63,698 nt of DNA from Gemmatimonadota bacterium (GTDB lineage: Bacteria > Gemmatimonadota > Gemmatimonadetes > Gemmatimonadales > Gemmatimonadaceae): assembly GCA_021324635.1 (NCBI GenBank), contig JAJPIS010000068.1:1-63698 (forward strand), given 5' to 3'. Of the stretch, positions 21,643-30,072 are shown in pieces. The translations under genes and the position numbers were made by a program. Under the pieces are notes generated by a model. That model was not told the origin of the DNA. It did no database searches and saw only the letters and a list, made by a program, of their open reading frames with translations. The first letter of the stretch is position 1; each line of letters begins with the position of its first letter.

Positions 21643-21931
21643 GGCCGTAAGTTAACGACGACCCGGACGACGCTGACCGGTTCCAGCGTCGGCGTTCTTC
21701 GCGCGCCATCGAGCGCATCGCCGCTCGGCGCTCGGGCGCGGGGTCTTGACACCCATGATGGGTGCGGCCATCCTCAACGGCCCGGTGAGCTACCCGCTCT
21801 GACGTCCCTGGCGGGATCGCCCTCCAGGGTGTGGCGTCCGCACCCCGCAGGGGCCGCTCAGCCAACGAGGTCGGTGCTCTGCGCCGCACCAGCCTCGACC
21901 GCAGTCCCCCTACAAGATGGAGGTAGGACCC
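21643..21931 (+). promoter_or_regulatory. Promoter and structured leader upstream of fae
   Basis: A TTGACA hexamer at 21746-21751 is followed directly by the palindrome ACCCATGATGGGT (21751-21763), which could be an operator overlapping the promoter spacer. No clear -10 box was found. The downstream leader holds two hairpins: CCCTGG/CCAGGG (21806-21829), and GAGG..GGTGC/GCACC..CCTC (21867-21896). A GGAGG-type ribosome site lies about 8 bases before the fae ATG. No known riboswitch consensus was recognised. Confidence 0.45.
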
Positions 21932-22447
21932 ATGGCAGCGGACTTCTTCCTCGGTGAGTCGCTGGTCGGCGACGGCAACGAAGTGGCCCACATCGACCTC
22001 ATCATCGGCGCCAAGAATGGCCACGCGGGTGCGGCGTTCGCGAACGCGCTGACGAACAACAAGGATGGGTTCACGACGCTGCTCGCGGTCGTCACGCCCA
22101 ACCTGCCGGCGAAGCCCGACACGATCCTCTACAACAAGGTCACGATCAAGGGCGCCAAGCAGGCGGTGCAGATGTTCGGGCCGGCGCAGGCCGCCGTCGC
22201 ACGCGCGGTCGTGGACTCGGTGGCGAGCGGCGTCATCCCGCGCGACAAGGTCGAGGACTATTGCATCACGGTCGGGGTCTTCATCCACTGGGACGCCAAG
22301 GACGACAAGAAGATCTTCGACTACAACTACCGCGCGACGCGGGAGTCGATCGAGCGTGCGCTCAAGCACCAGCCGACGGTCGACCAGGTGATTCAGGGCG
22401 CGAAGACGGCGCACCACCCGTTCGCCGGCGGCGCGGACACGAAGTAG
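21932..22447 (+). CDS. fae: Formaldehyde-activating enzyme
   Basis: Fae condenses formaldehyde with tetrahydromethanopterin to methylene-H4MPT. The 171-residue length and the sequence [78 protein letters not shown] and [18 protein letters not shown] match Fae closely. The conserved His of EVAHIDL corresponds to the catalytic histidine. The ATG at 21932 is chosen because a Shine-Dalgarno-like GGAGG precedes it; an in-frame ATG at 21917 lies in the leader. It heads the H4MPT gene cluster and is separated from mtdA by a hairpin. Confidence 0.97.
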   Translation: MAADFFLGESLVGDGNEVAHIDLIIGAKNGHAGAAFANALTNNKDGFTTLLAVVTPNLPAKPDTILYNKVTIKGAKQAVQMFGPAQAAVARAVVDSVASGVIPRDKVEDYCITVGVFIHWDAKDDKKIFDYNYRATRESIERALKHQPTVDQVIQGAKTAHHPFAGGADTK

Positions 22448-22489
22448 ACTCGAGCCGGCGCACGGAGCGGCAGCGCCCGTTCGACTGCC

Positions 22490-22517
22490 AGGGGCGAGCG
22501 CACGACGGCTCGCCCCT
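22490..22517 (+). terminator. Hairpin between fae and the mtdA-like gene
   Basis: AGGGGCGAGC and GCTCGCCCCT form a perfect 10-bp stem with an 8-base loop, 43 bp after the fae stop and followed by a short T-rich run (CGTGCTTTGGG). Partial termination here would keep fae, which is often needed in large amounts, above the downstream genes. Confidence 0.6.
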
Positions 22518-22565
22518 CGTGCTTTGGGTCGGAGACGGCAGGGCTTTCCCTCACCCCTCGTCACG

Positions 22566-23432
22566 ATGAAGCGCCTCCTCCTCCAGCTCGACTCCTCCCG
22601 GCAGGCGAGCACCTTCGATCAGGTCGTCGCGCACGACGCCGGCGCCGACGTCGTCATGGCGCGGGGCGGGATCACGCCCGCCGATGTCCGCGATCTCGTG
22701 CACGGCTGCATCTTCACGCGCGCGCCCAAGGACCTGAAGAACACGGCCGTGTTCATCGGCGGGACCGACATGGCGGCCGGTGAGGCGATCCTCGGTGCCG
22801 CGCAGGCGGCGTTCTTCGGGCCGCTCCGCGTCTCGCTCATGCTCGACTCCAACGGGTCGAACACGACGGCGGTGGCGGCGGTCATGAAGGTGGCGCAGGC
22901 GCTGGGTGGACCGGTGCGCGGAGTGCGGGCCGTCGTCACCGCCGGGACCGGCCCTGTCGGCCAGCGGGTGGCGGGCCTGCTCGCCAGGGCGGGCGCGGAT
23001 GTCCTCATCACCTCGCGCCGGCGCGAGGACGGCGAGCGGGCCCGCGAGGCGATCGTCAAACGGTTAGGCGGCACGGTGCGCGCCGACTGCCTGACGGATG
23101 CGGGTCAGGCGGCGGTCTGCCTCGAGGGGGCGCGGGTCCTCGTCAATTGCGGGCCGGCCGGCGTGCAGATCGTCCCTCGCGCCGCGTGGACGGCGGATCC
23201 CGGGCTCACGGTCGCCGTCGACCTCAACGCCGTCCCGCCGTTCGGGATCGAGGGCATCGACCCGAGCGAGGACGGCGTGGTGCGGGGCCGCGTGACCTGC
23301 GTCGGCGCGCTCGGCGTCGGCAAGCTCAAGATGAAGATCCACAGGGCGGCGATCGCCCGCCTCTTCGAGAGCAACGACGCCGTCCTCGACGCCGAGTCCA
23401 TCCACGTCCTCGCCGAGCAGCTCGCGCAATGA
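22566..23432 (+). CDS. mtdA: NADP-dependent methylene-H4MPT dehydrogenase, MtdA type
   Basis: A 288-residue enzyme oxidising methylene-tetrahydropterin to the methenyl form. Segments such as LLLQLDSS, AVFIGGTDMAAGEAIL, FFGPLRVSLMLDSNGSNTTA, AVVTAGTGPVGQRVAGLLA (the dinucleotide-binding GxGxxG region) and IARLFESNDAVLDAESIHVL follow MtdA more closely than MtdB. In methylotrophs MtdA can also use methylene-H4F. With fae and mch in the same locus, H4MPT is the likely substrate here. ATG 22566 is chosen by homology; the upstream frame is leader sequence. Confidence 0.88.
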   Translation: MKRLLLQLDSSRQASTFDQVVAHDAGADVVMARGGITPADVRDLVHGCIFTRAPKDLKNTAVFIGGTDMAAGEAILGAAQAAFFGPLRVSLMLDSNGSNTTAVAAVMKVAQALGGPVRGVRAVVTAGTGPVGQRVAGLLARAGADVLITSRRREDGERAREAIVKRLGGTVRADCLTDAGQAAVCLEGARVLVNCGPAGVQIVPRAAWTADPGLTVAVDLNAVPPFGIEGIDPSEDGVVRGRVTCVGALGVGKLKMKIHRAAIARLFESNDAVLDAESIHVLAEQLAQ

Positions 23433-23891
23433 GCCGTCGCTGGCGCGGCATTTGTTTTTTGGTCGTTCCGGCCCGTGCGCACGGTGTCGGTCGGTGAGGT
23501 GCCGTCGCCCCCGAGGGACTCCGCCGCGCTCTTCGGACGGCGAATTCCGGCGCGGGCGCCGCGATTCCCGTCATCATCGCGCCGTACCTGGGCCGGCGGC
23601 GCGCCTGTGGCTCCGGCGGGAGGCCGTGCATTACCTCGACCTCGCCGGAACGTGCGGGTCGTAGGGCGCGGCGTGTACGTGGAACGAGAGGGGTGCGCCT
23701 GCACGCGCAGGCCGTCGCGCCGTCGGACCGGAGCGCAGCGACGCTGCACCTCATGACGCCGTACTACGGGCAGGCGGCGTTCTTCGAGCACAGGGTCATT
23801 CACGGGATGTCCGTGGTGTCCCTGGGCGACCTGGCACGAGCGGCCTGGGTGTGGGATGGGTCGACCGCGGAGGGCGTCGCTAGCTTCAGGC
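23433..23891 (+). pseudogene. Gap with protein-like fragments in different frames, possible decayed gene
   Basis: No intact gene is visible. Two + strand pieces look like protein but lie in different frames: REAVHYLDLAGTCGS ending in a stop near 23662, and HAQAVAPSDRSAATLHLM continuing TPYYGQAAFFEHRVIHGMSV to about 23890. This suggests a gene remnant broken by indels. The family is not recognised. The next gene starts at 23892 immediately after. Confidence 0.35.
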
Positions 23892-24968
23892 ATGCGAGTG
23901 ATCGGGATCGATCCCGGGACGGTCTCGATCGACATGTGCGGGATCGACGATGGCGCGGTGTTTCTCGACGCGTCGGTCGCGACGGGGGAGGCGCTCGCGG
24001 ACCCCGCGGGCTTCGTCGCCTCACTCGCGGCGCACGGGCCGCTCGACCTCGTCGCCGGGCCATCGGGGTACGGGCTCCCCCTCGCGCGCGACGCCGACCT
24101 CACCGATGACGCGATCCGGCTCGCGCTGCTCGCTGCACCGGGTGAGGACGGAGGAATCGGCGGCCTCGGCGCGTTGCTCCGCGCGCTCGCCGCCTCGGCG
24201 CTCCCGGTCGTGTTCACGCCCGGCGCGATCCATCTCCCCACCGTCCCGCCGCATCGCAAGGTGAACCGCGTCGATCTCGGAACCGCCGACAAGGTGTGCG
24301 CCGCGGCGCTGGCCCTGCGGGAACAGGCGGCCCGCCGGGGCATCCGGCTGCACGAGACGTCGTTCCTCCTGGTCGAGCTGGGCGGCGCCTTCACCGCCGT
24401 GCTCGCGGTCGACGGCGGCCGGATCGTCAACGGTGCCGGCGGGTCGTCGGGGCCGATCGGTCTTCGCGCCGCCGGCGCGCTCGACGGTGAGGTCGCGTTC
24501 CTCGCCGGCCGGGTCACCAAGCCCCTGCTGTTCACGGGCGGGGTCGCCACGATCGCGGATGTCGCGCCCGACGATGGCGAGGCGGCGCTCGCCGCACCGT
24601 CGACGGCCCGCGCGATCCTCGCCCGCGACGCGTACCTCGACGGCGTCCAGCAGACGGTCGCGGGGTTGGGGTCGATGATCGCACCACCATTCGAGATCGT
24701 CCTCTCCGGCCGCCTCGCGCGGTCGGCCGCGATCGTCGCCGCCGTCACGTCTCGACTGGCGCAGATCGCGCCGGTCTGTCGGCTCGAGGGCTTTGCCCAT
24801 CACGCCAAGCACGCCGCGCAGGGCGCCGCGCTCATCGCCGACGGACTCGCGGGCGGGGCACATCGGGACCTCGTCGACAGTCTCGCCCTCCGCGCGGCCA
24901 CCGGCACCGCGCTCGACCACCTGCACGTCATCAGCCCGGCCCGGGCGCGCGAGCGACTGGGATTGTGA
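23892..24968 (+). CDS. DUF1464-like ASKHA-fold kinase homologue in H4MPT cluster
   Basis: A 358-residue protein opening with MRVIGIDPGTVSIDMCGIDD, a phosphate-1-type loop of the acetate kinase/Hsp70/actin fold. Later segments are VELGGAFTAVLAVDGGRIVN (phosphate-2-like) and FEIVLSGRLARSAAIVAAV. The pattern resembles archaeal DUF1464 proteins, sometimes labelled predicted butyrate kinases. Its true substrate is unknown. Position between mtdA and the Fhc genes, and GTGA overlap with the ATP-grasp gene after it, suggest a step in H4MPT or methanofuran cofactor synthesis, which is inference. Confidence 0.6.
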   Translation: MRVIGIDPGTVSIDMCGIDDGAVFLDASVATGEALADPAGFVASLAAHGPLDLVAGPSGYGLPLARDADLTDDAIRLALLAAPGEDGGIGGLGALLRALAASALPVVFTPGAIHLPTVPPHRKVNRVDLGTADKVCAAALALREQAARRGIRLHETSFLLVELGGAFTAVLAVDGGRIVNGAGGSSGPIGLRAAGALDGEVAFLAGRVTKPLLFTGGVATIADVAPDDGEAALAAPSTARAILARDAYLDGVQQTVAGLGSMIAPPFEIVLSGRLARSAAIVAAVTSRLAQIAPVCRLEGFAHHAKHAAQGAALIADGLAGGAHRDLVDSLALRAATGTALDHLHVISPARARERLGL

Positions 24969-26179
24969 CGCCCGCGCGGGGCGGACCGGCACCGGGCACC
25001 AACGCCATTGCAGAGTACCCGGCAGCGGGCGACCGCCGGCCGGCGGTCGTGATCGCCGGCGTCAGCGTGCGCGCGATGAGCGAGTCGGCGGCCCGTGCCG
25101 GGTACCGCGTGCTCGCGGTCGATGCATTCGGGGATCGGGACCTCACGGCGATCGCCGACGCCCGCTGCGTCATACCGTACAGCGCCGATGCAGTCGCACG
25201 CACGGTAGCCGAGGCGACGGCGGCGATCGGTCGAGTCCCTGTCTGCTATGTCTCGAGCTTCGAGAACCATCCCGAGCTGGTCGCCGCGATGGCCTGCGGC
25301 CGTCCGCTCTGGGGAAACGACGCACGCACGCTCCGTCTCGCGCGCGATCCCGCCCGGGTCGCGGACACGTGGGCGGCCGCCGGGCTCCCGGCGCCGCGCG
25401 TGCGGGCGCGGGCGCCGGGCACCGCCTCACCGGACCGGCGCCGGCGGTGGCTCGAGAAGCCGCGGGCCTCCGGTGGCGGCCACGGGATCCGTCCGTGGGT
25501 CGCCGGCCGGCCGGTCTCGAGGCGGTTCGTGCTCCAGGAGCGGATCGACGGGAGCCCGGGCTCGATCCTCTTCATCGCCGACGGGCGGTCGGCCGTCACG
25601 GTCGCTCTCACGCGGCTGCTCGTCGGCGAGCCCGGGCTCGGCGCCGCGCCCTTCCGCTACTGCGGCAACATCCTCGCACCGGCGTCCGATCCGGACTGGG
25701 GCAGCCGCTCCCGCCTGGCGGAGATGGCGCCGGCACTCACCAGCGCCGCTACGCGGGCGTTCGGCCTCGTCGGCGCCAACGGCGTCGACGTGATCGCCCG
25801 CCGCCGCGGCGCCCGCCCGGTGCCGATCGAAGTCAATCCGCGCTTCACGGCCGCGATGGAGCTCGTCGAGCGGCAGGCCGGCGTATCGATGTTCGCGGCC
25901 CACGCGGCCGCGTGCACCGGCCGGCTCGATGCCCTGCACCGCGTCGCACCCGCGGAGGCGGCCGTCGGGAAGGCGATCGTCTTCGCTCGGCGTGCCGTGC
26001 TCGTGGGCGATACCGACCAGTGGCTCGCGGACCCCGACGTGCGGGATATCCCGGCGCCTGGGACCACGATCCCGCGCGGCGCCCCCATCTGCACGGTCTT
26101 CGCCGAGGAGGCGACGATGGCCGCGTGCTACGACGCGCTGTTCGCACGCGCCGGCCGCATTTACGCCGAGCTGGAATAG
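24965..26179 (+). CDS. ATP-grasp ligase of the H4MPT cluster
   Basis: A 404-residue protein. The N-terminal pre-ATP-grasp domain has PAVVIAGVSVRAMSESAARA and YRVLAVDAFGDRDL. The ATP-grasp core has WLEKPRASGGGHGIRPW (lysine and Gly loop), RFVLQERIDGSPGSILFIAD and PVPIEVNPRFTAAMELVER with the metal-binding E-x-N-P-R. It resembles the predicted ATP-dependent carboligases (COG2232 type) that sit in H4MPT clusters of methylotrophs. It probably forms an amide or acyl-phosphate bond during cofactor assembly. The GTG start overlaps the preceding stop. Confidence 0.75.
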   Translation: MTPARGGPAPGTNAIAEYPAAGDRRPAVVIAGVSVRAMSESAARAGYRVLAVDAFGDRDLTAIADARCVIPYSADAVARTVAEATAAIGRVPVCYVSSFENHPELVAAMACGRPLWGNDARTLRLARDPARVADTWAAAGLPAPRVRARAPGTASPDRRRRWLEKPRASGGGHGIRPWVAGRPVSRRFVLQERIDGSPGSILFIADGRSAVTVALTRLLVGEPGLGAAPFRYCGNILAPASDPDWGSRSRLAEMAPALTSAATRAFGLVGANGVDVIARRRGARPVPIEVNPRFTAAMELVERQAGVSMFAAHAAACTGRLDALHRVAPAEAAVGKAIVFARRAVLVGDTDQWLADPDVRDIPAPGTTIPRGAPICTVFAEEATMAACYDALFARAGRIYAELE

Positions 26180-26233
26180 ATTTCGCCCGATCGCCGTGCA
26201 TCGAGCGCAACAGTGCCTGACGAGGCAGTGTCC

Positions 26234-27526
26234 ATGACCGATCATGTCGTCGAGCACGCCACCTGCCTCGGCTGCGGCTGCGCCTGCGACGACATCACGG
26301 TCGTGGTCCGCGAGGACCGGATCGTCGAGCCGGAGCGGGCCTGCTCCCTGGGACGACTCTGGTTCGGGACGGGGGCGGTGCCGGCCCGCGTCCGCACGGA
26401 GGGCGCGCGTGACGTCCCGCTCGCAAGTGCGCTCGACGCCGCCGCGACGTTGCTGCGCGATGCGGCGCGCCCCCTCGTCTACCTCAGCGCCGACATCTCG
26501 TGCGAGGCGCAGCGGACGGCGATCGCTGTCGCCGACGTGCTGGGCGCCATGCTCGACAGCGTGACCTCGGGCACCGCTGGGACCGGTGTGCTCGCGGCCC
26601 AGCGTCGGGGGCGGGCCTCGGCAACGCTCGGCGAAGTGCGAAACCGCGCCGACGGCGTCGTCTTCTGGGGCGTGGACCCGGCCATCCGCTATCCGCGCTT
26701 CGCGAGCCGGTACGCACCCGACCCGGTCGGGCTGTACATCCCCGCGGGCCGACGAGGCCGCGTCGTGATGGCGATCGACGTCGGCACCGACCGCGCGCCG
26801 GCGGACGCCGACCACCGGGTCGCGTTCACGACGGATGAAGAGGTCACCGCGATCGAGCTGACGCGGGCCGCCGTGATCGGCCGCGGAGCGGGCGGCGGCA
26901 GCGACTCCCTCGCCGAGCGGACGAGGGCACTCGCCGACGGGCTCCGGGGGGTCCGCTACCTCGCCATCGTCGTCGACGGGGAGCCGGTCGCCGGGCGCGA
27001 CCCGCGCCGGGCCGAGGCCATGCTGCGGCTCGTCGAAGCGCTGAACGGGCCGACCCGCTGCGTGCTCGTCACGCTCCGCGCCGGCGGCAACCGCTCCGGC
27101 GCCGACGCCGTCATGACCTGGCAGACCGGGTACCCGATGGCGGTCGATTTCCTGCGCGGCGCCCCGCGCTATCGGCCCGAGGACGGTGCGGCGGCGCAGC
27201 TCGCGCGAGGTGAGATCGACACGGTACTCGTCGTCGGCTCGCCGCTCGCGCTCCCCGACGAGGTGCGGGCGCGATTGGGAGCGGCAGGACACCGCATCGC
27301 GATCGGGCCCCGCGCGTCCGAGAGCCCCTACGAGACCGACGTCGCGATCGACACCGGGATCGCGGGGATCCACGAGGCCGGCACGGCGACCCGGATGGAC
27401 GACATCCCGCTGCCCCTTCGGCCCGCGTTGCGCGTGCCTTCCCTGTGCGACACGGCCGCCACACTCCGGACGCTCGCGGCGCGACTCGTCGCCGGGCGAG
27501 CGGCGCGCCGGCCTGAGGTCGCGTGA
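26234..27526 (+). CDS. fhcB: Formyltransferase/hydrolase complex subunit B (FwdB/FmdB homologue)
   Basis: A 430-residue homologue of formylmethanofuran dehydrogenase subunit B. The N-terminal CLGCGCACDD (residues 11-20) corresponds to the cysteine cluster of FwdB, and ACSLGRLWFGTG follows. In the archaeal enzyme a Cys/Sec near a CHGPS motif binds the molybdenum or tungsten pterin. The matching stretch here reads DSVTSGTAGTG, with no cysteine, which fits loss of redox activity in bacterial Fhc. ATG 26234 is preferred; an in-frame GTG lies at 26213. It overlaps fhcA as GTGA. Confidence 0.9.
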   Translation: MTDHVVEHATCLGCGCACDDITVVVREDRIVEPERACSLGRLWFGTGAVPARVRTEGARDVPLASALDAAATLLRDAARPLVYLSADISCEAQRTAIAVADVLGAMLDSVTSGTAGTGVLAAQRRGRASATLGEVRNRADGVVFWGVDPAIRYPRFASRYAPDPVGLYIPAGRRGRVVMAIDVGTDRAPADADHRVAFTTDEEVTAIELTRAAVIGRGAGGGSDSLAERTRALADGLRGVRYLAIVVDGEPVAGRDPRRAEAMLRLVEALNGPTRCVLVTLRAGGNRSGADAVMTWQTGYPMAVDFLRGAPRYRPEDGAAAQLARGEIDTVLVVGSPLALPDEVRARLGAAGHRIAIGPRASESPYETDVAIDTGIAGIHEAGTATRMDDIPLPLRPALRVPSLCDTAATLRTLAARLVAGRAARRPEVA

Positions 27527-29142
27527 CTCGGCTCCGGATCACCGGCGGCATGGTGCACGATCCAGCGAACGGGATCGACGGCACCGTCGGCGACATCTGC
27601 ATCGAGAACGGTCGGATCGTCGCCACGCTTCCCCCGGACGCGCCACGGCTCGACGCGCGCGGACTGGTGGTGATGCCGGGCGGGATCGACATCCACGCCC
27701 ACGTCGCGTCGTCGAGCATCAACCAGGCGCGGCGGCTCCTCCCCGAGGACCACGCGGGAGCGCCGATCGCCGCGCCGGTCCTTGCGCACGACGACAACGG
27801 CGAGGTCCTGATCCCCCGGTCGGGCAGCGGCGGAGTGGTGCCGAGCACGTTCACCACGGGCTATCGCTACGCGGGACTCGGCTACACGACCGTCTTCGAC
27901 GCCGCCGTCGCGCCCGTGAGCGCCCGCGAGGCCCACGCCCAGTTCGACGACACGCCGATCGTCGACGGCGGCTGCTACATCCTCATGGGCAACGACGCGC
28001 TCCTGCACCGGCAGATCGCGGCCGGCGAGCGCGAGCGGGCCCGCGAGTACGTCGCCTGGCTGCTCGGCGTCACCCGCGGCTACGCGATCAAGGTCGTGAA
28101 CCCCGGCGGGATCGAGCTGTGGAAGCGCAACGTGCGGGCGGTCGGCTCGCTCGACGACCCGGTCGGCGATCCGCGGGTGACGCCCCGCGCGATCGTGGAG
28201 ACGCTCGCCGATGCGGCCACGGCGCTCGGCCTGCCGCACCCGGTCCACATCCACTGCAACAACCTCGGCCTGCCCGGCAACGTCGCCCTCACGCTCGACA
28301 CGATGCGCGCGCTCGAGGGACGGCGCGCCCATTTCACGCACCTCCAGTTCCACGCCTACGGTGGCGCGGCGGGGAAATGGTCGTCGGGCGCCCGGCAGAT
28401 CACCGACTATCTGGCCACCCATCCCGAGGCGAGCGGGGACGTGGGGCAGGTCCTGTTCGGCAACGCCTGCACGGTCACCGCCGACGGCGCCGTGGAGTAC
28501 CTCCTGCACGCGAGCAGCGGCCGGAAGTGGGTGAACGTCGACGTCGAGGTCGAGACGGGGTGCGGGGTCGTCCCGTACACCTACCGCGACCGGGCGGCCG
28601 TGAGCGCGCTCCAGTGGGCGATCGGCCTCGAGCTCTTCCTCCTCTCCCCCGACCCCTGGCGCCTCGTCCTCTCGACCGACCATCCCAACGGCGCCAGCTT
28701 CCTCAGCTACCCGCAGTTGATCCGGCTCCTCATGGACCGATCCTATCGCGACGCGCAGCTCGCGACGGTCAACCAGAAACTGCTCGCCGGCAGTGCGCTC
28801 GCCGACGGCATCGCTCGCGAGTACTCGCTGAACGAGATCGCCATCGTGACCCGCGCCGGCCCGGCGCGGCTGCTCGGGCTCACCACCAAGGGCCACCTCG
28901 GCGTCGGCGCCGACGCGGACATCACGCTCTACGCGCCGGACGCCGACCGGGCGCGCATGTTCGAGACACCTCGCCACGTGATCAAGGGTGGGACGCTGGT
29001 GGTCGAGGAAGGTCAGCTCCGCCGCGCGCCGGCCGGCGCCCGCCATCATGTACGGCCGACCTACGATCGGGCGATCGAGCGGACGGTGCGCGAGTTCGCG
29101 GACCGCTACTTCAGCGTCTCACTCGAGAACTACGGCGCATGA
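27523..29142 (+). CDS. fhcA: Formyltransferase/hydrolase complex subunit A, formylmethanofuran hydrolase
   Basis: A 539-residue amidohydrolase-fold protein. GGIDIHAHVASSSINQARRL carries the first metal ligands, HIHCNNLGLPGN and HFTHLQFHAYGG further histidines, and VLSTDHPNGASFLSYP the late aspartate. The C-terminal barrel-sandwich has LLGLTTKGHLGVGADADITL. FhcA hydrolyses formyl-methanofuran to formate, completing C1 oxidation. Operon order is fhcB-fhcA-fhcD-fhcC, with 4-base overlaps at both ends of this gene. Confidence 0.95.
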   Translation: MTRLRITGGMVHDPANGIDGTVGDICIENGRIVATLPPDAPRLDARGLVVMPGGIDIHAHVASSSINQARRLLPEDHAGAPIAAPVLAHDDNGEVLIPRSGSGGVVPSTFTTGYRYAGLGYTTVFDAAVAPVSAREAHAQFDDTPIVDGGCYILMGNDALLHRQIAAGERERAREYVAWLLGVTRGYAIKVVNPGGIELWKRNVRAVGSLDDPVGDPRVTPRAIVETLADAATALGLPHPVHIHCNNLGLPGNVALTLDTMRALEGRRAHFTHLQFHAYGGAAGKWSSGARQITDYLATHPEASGDVGQVLFGNACTVTADGAVEYLLHASSGRKWVNVDVEVETGCGVVPYTYRDRAAVSALQWAIGLELFLLSPDPWRLVLSTDHPNGASFLSYPQLIRLLMDRSYRDAQLATVNQKLLAGSALADGIAREYSLNEIAIVTRAGPARLLGLTTKGHLGVGADADITLYAPDADRARMFETPRHVIKGGTLVVEEGQLRRAPAGARHHVRPTYDRAIERTVREFADRYFSVSLENYGA

Positions 29143-30062
29143 GTCGGACAGCGGCGGGCGGGCCGGCGGTCCGGATCGATGACACCTTCGCCGAGGGGTT
29201 CCCGATGCGCGGCGCGCGCATCGTCATCACCGCGGCGACGATGCGCTGGGCGCGCCAGGCGGGCACGACGATGACGGGGTTTGCCACCTCGGTGATCGGG
29301 TGCAAGTGCGAGGCGGCGATCGAGCGGGAGCTGCCGGCCGAGGGGACGCCCGATGGCCGCCCGGGCGTCAGCGTGCTCCTGTTCGCGACCGACTCCGCCA
29401 GCCTCCAGCAGCGGCTCATCGAGCGGATCGGGCAGACCGTGCTCACCTGCCCCACCACGGCGTGCTTCGACGGGCTGCCGGACGCACCGGATCGGATGCC
29501 GGTCGGGCGCGCATTGCGCATCTTCGGCGACGGGTTCCAGGCGAGCAAGGTGATCGCCGGGCGGCGATACTGGCGCATTCCGGTCATGGAGGGGGAGTTC
29601 CTCGTGCAGGAGGATTTCGGCCGCGTGCGGGGGATCGGTGGCGGCAATTTCCTGCTGCTGGCCGAGTCGGCCGACGCCGCGCTCGACGCCGCCGAGGCCG
29701 CGGTCGGGGCGATCGGCGAGCGGACGGAAGGAGTGATCCTGCCGTTCCCCGGTGGCATCGTGCGGAGCGGCAGCAAGGTCGGGTCGAGGCGCTACGCGAA
29801 CATGGTCGCCACGACCAACGACCCGTTCGCGCCCACGCTGCGCCCGATCACCGGCACGGCGCTCCCGGACGGCGTCAACAGCGTGTACGAGATCGTGCTC
29901 GACGGCCTCGACTTCCCCGCGATCGCGGGGGCGATGCGGGCCGGGATCGCCGCCGCCATGCTGCCGGGCGTGCACACGATCACGGCCGGCAACTACGGCG
30001 GCAAGCTCGGCCCGCACCACTTCCACCTGAGGCGCATCATGGCCGGCGAGCTCACGCCATGA
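29139..30062 (+). CDS. fhcD: Formylmethanofuran:H4MPT formyltransferase (Ftr homologue)
   Basis: A 307-residue enzyme moving the formyl group between H4MPT and methanofuran. RIDDTFAEGFPMRGARIVIT, GFATSVIGCKCEAAIEREL, GRRYWRIPVMEGEFLVQEDF, GGGNFLLLAESADAALDAAE and GVHTITAGNYGGKLGPHHFH are Ftr landmarks. ATG 29139 overlaps the fhcA stop (ATGA), setting the start. It forms the Fhc complex with the A, B and C subunits. Confidence 0.96.
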   Translation: MSRTAAGGPAVRIDDTFAEGFPMRGARIVITAATMRWARQAGTTMTGFATSVIGCKCEAAIERELPAEGTPDGRPGVSVLLFATDSASLQQRLIERIGQTVLTCPTTACFDGLPDAPDRMPVGRALRIFGDGFQASKVIAGRRYWRIPVMEGEFLVQEDFGRVRGIGGGNFLLLAESADAALDAAEAAVGAIGERTEGVILPFPGGIVRSGSKVGSRRYANMVATTNDPFAPTLRPITGTALPDGVNSVYEIVLDGLDFPAIAGAMRAGIAAAMLPGVHTITAGNYGGKLGPHHFHLRRIMAGELTP

Positions 30063-30072
30063 TGGGCCGCGC

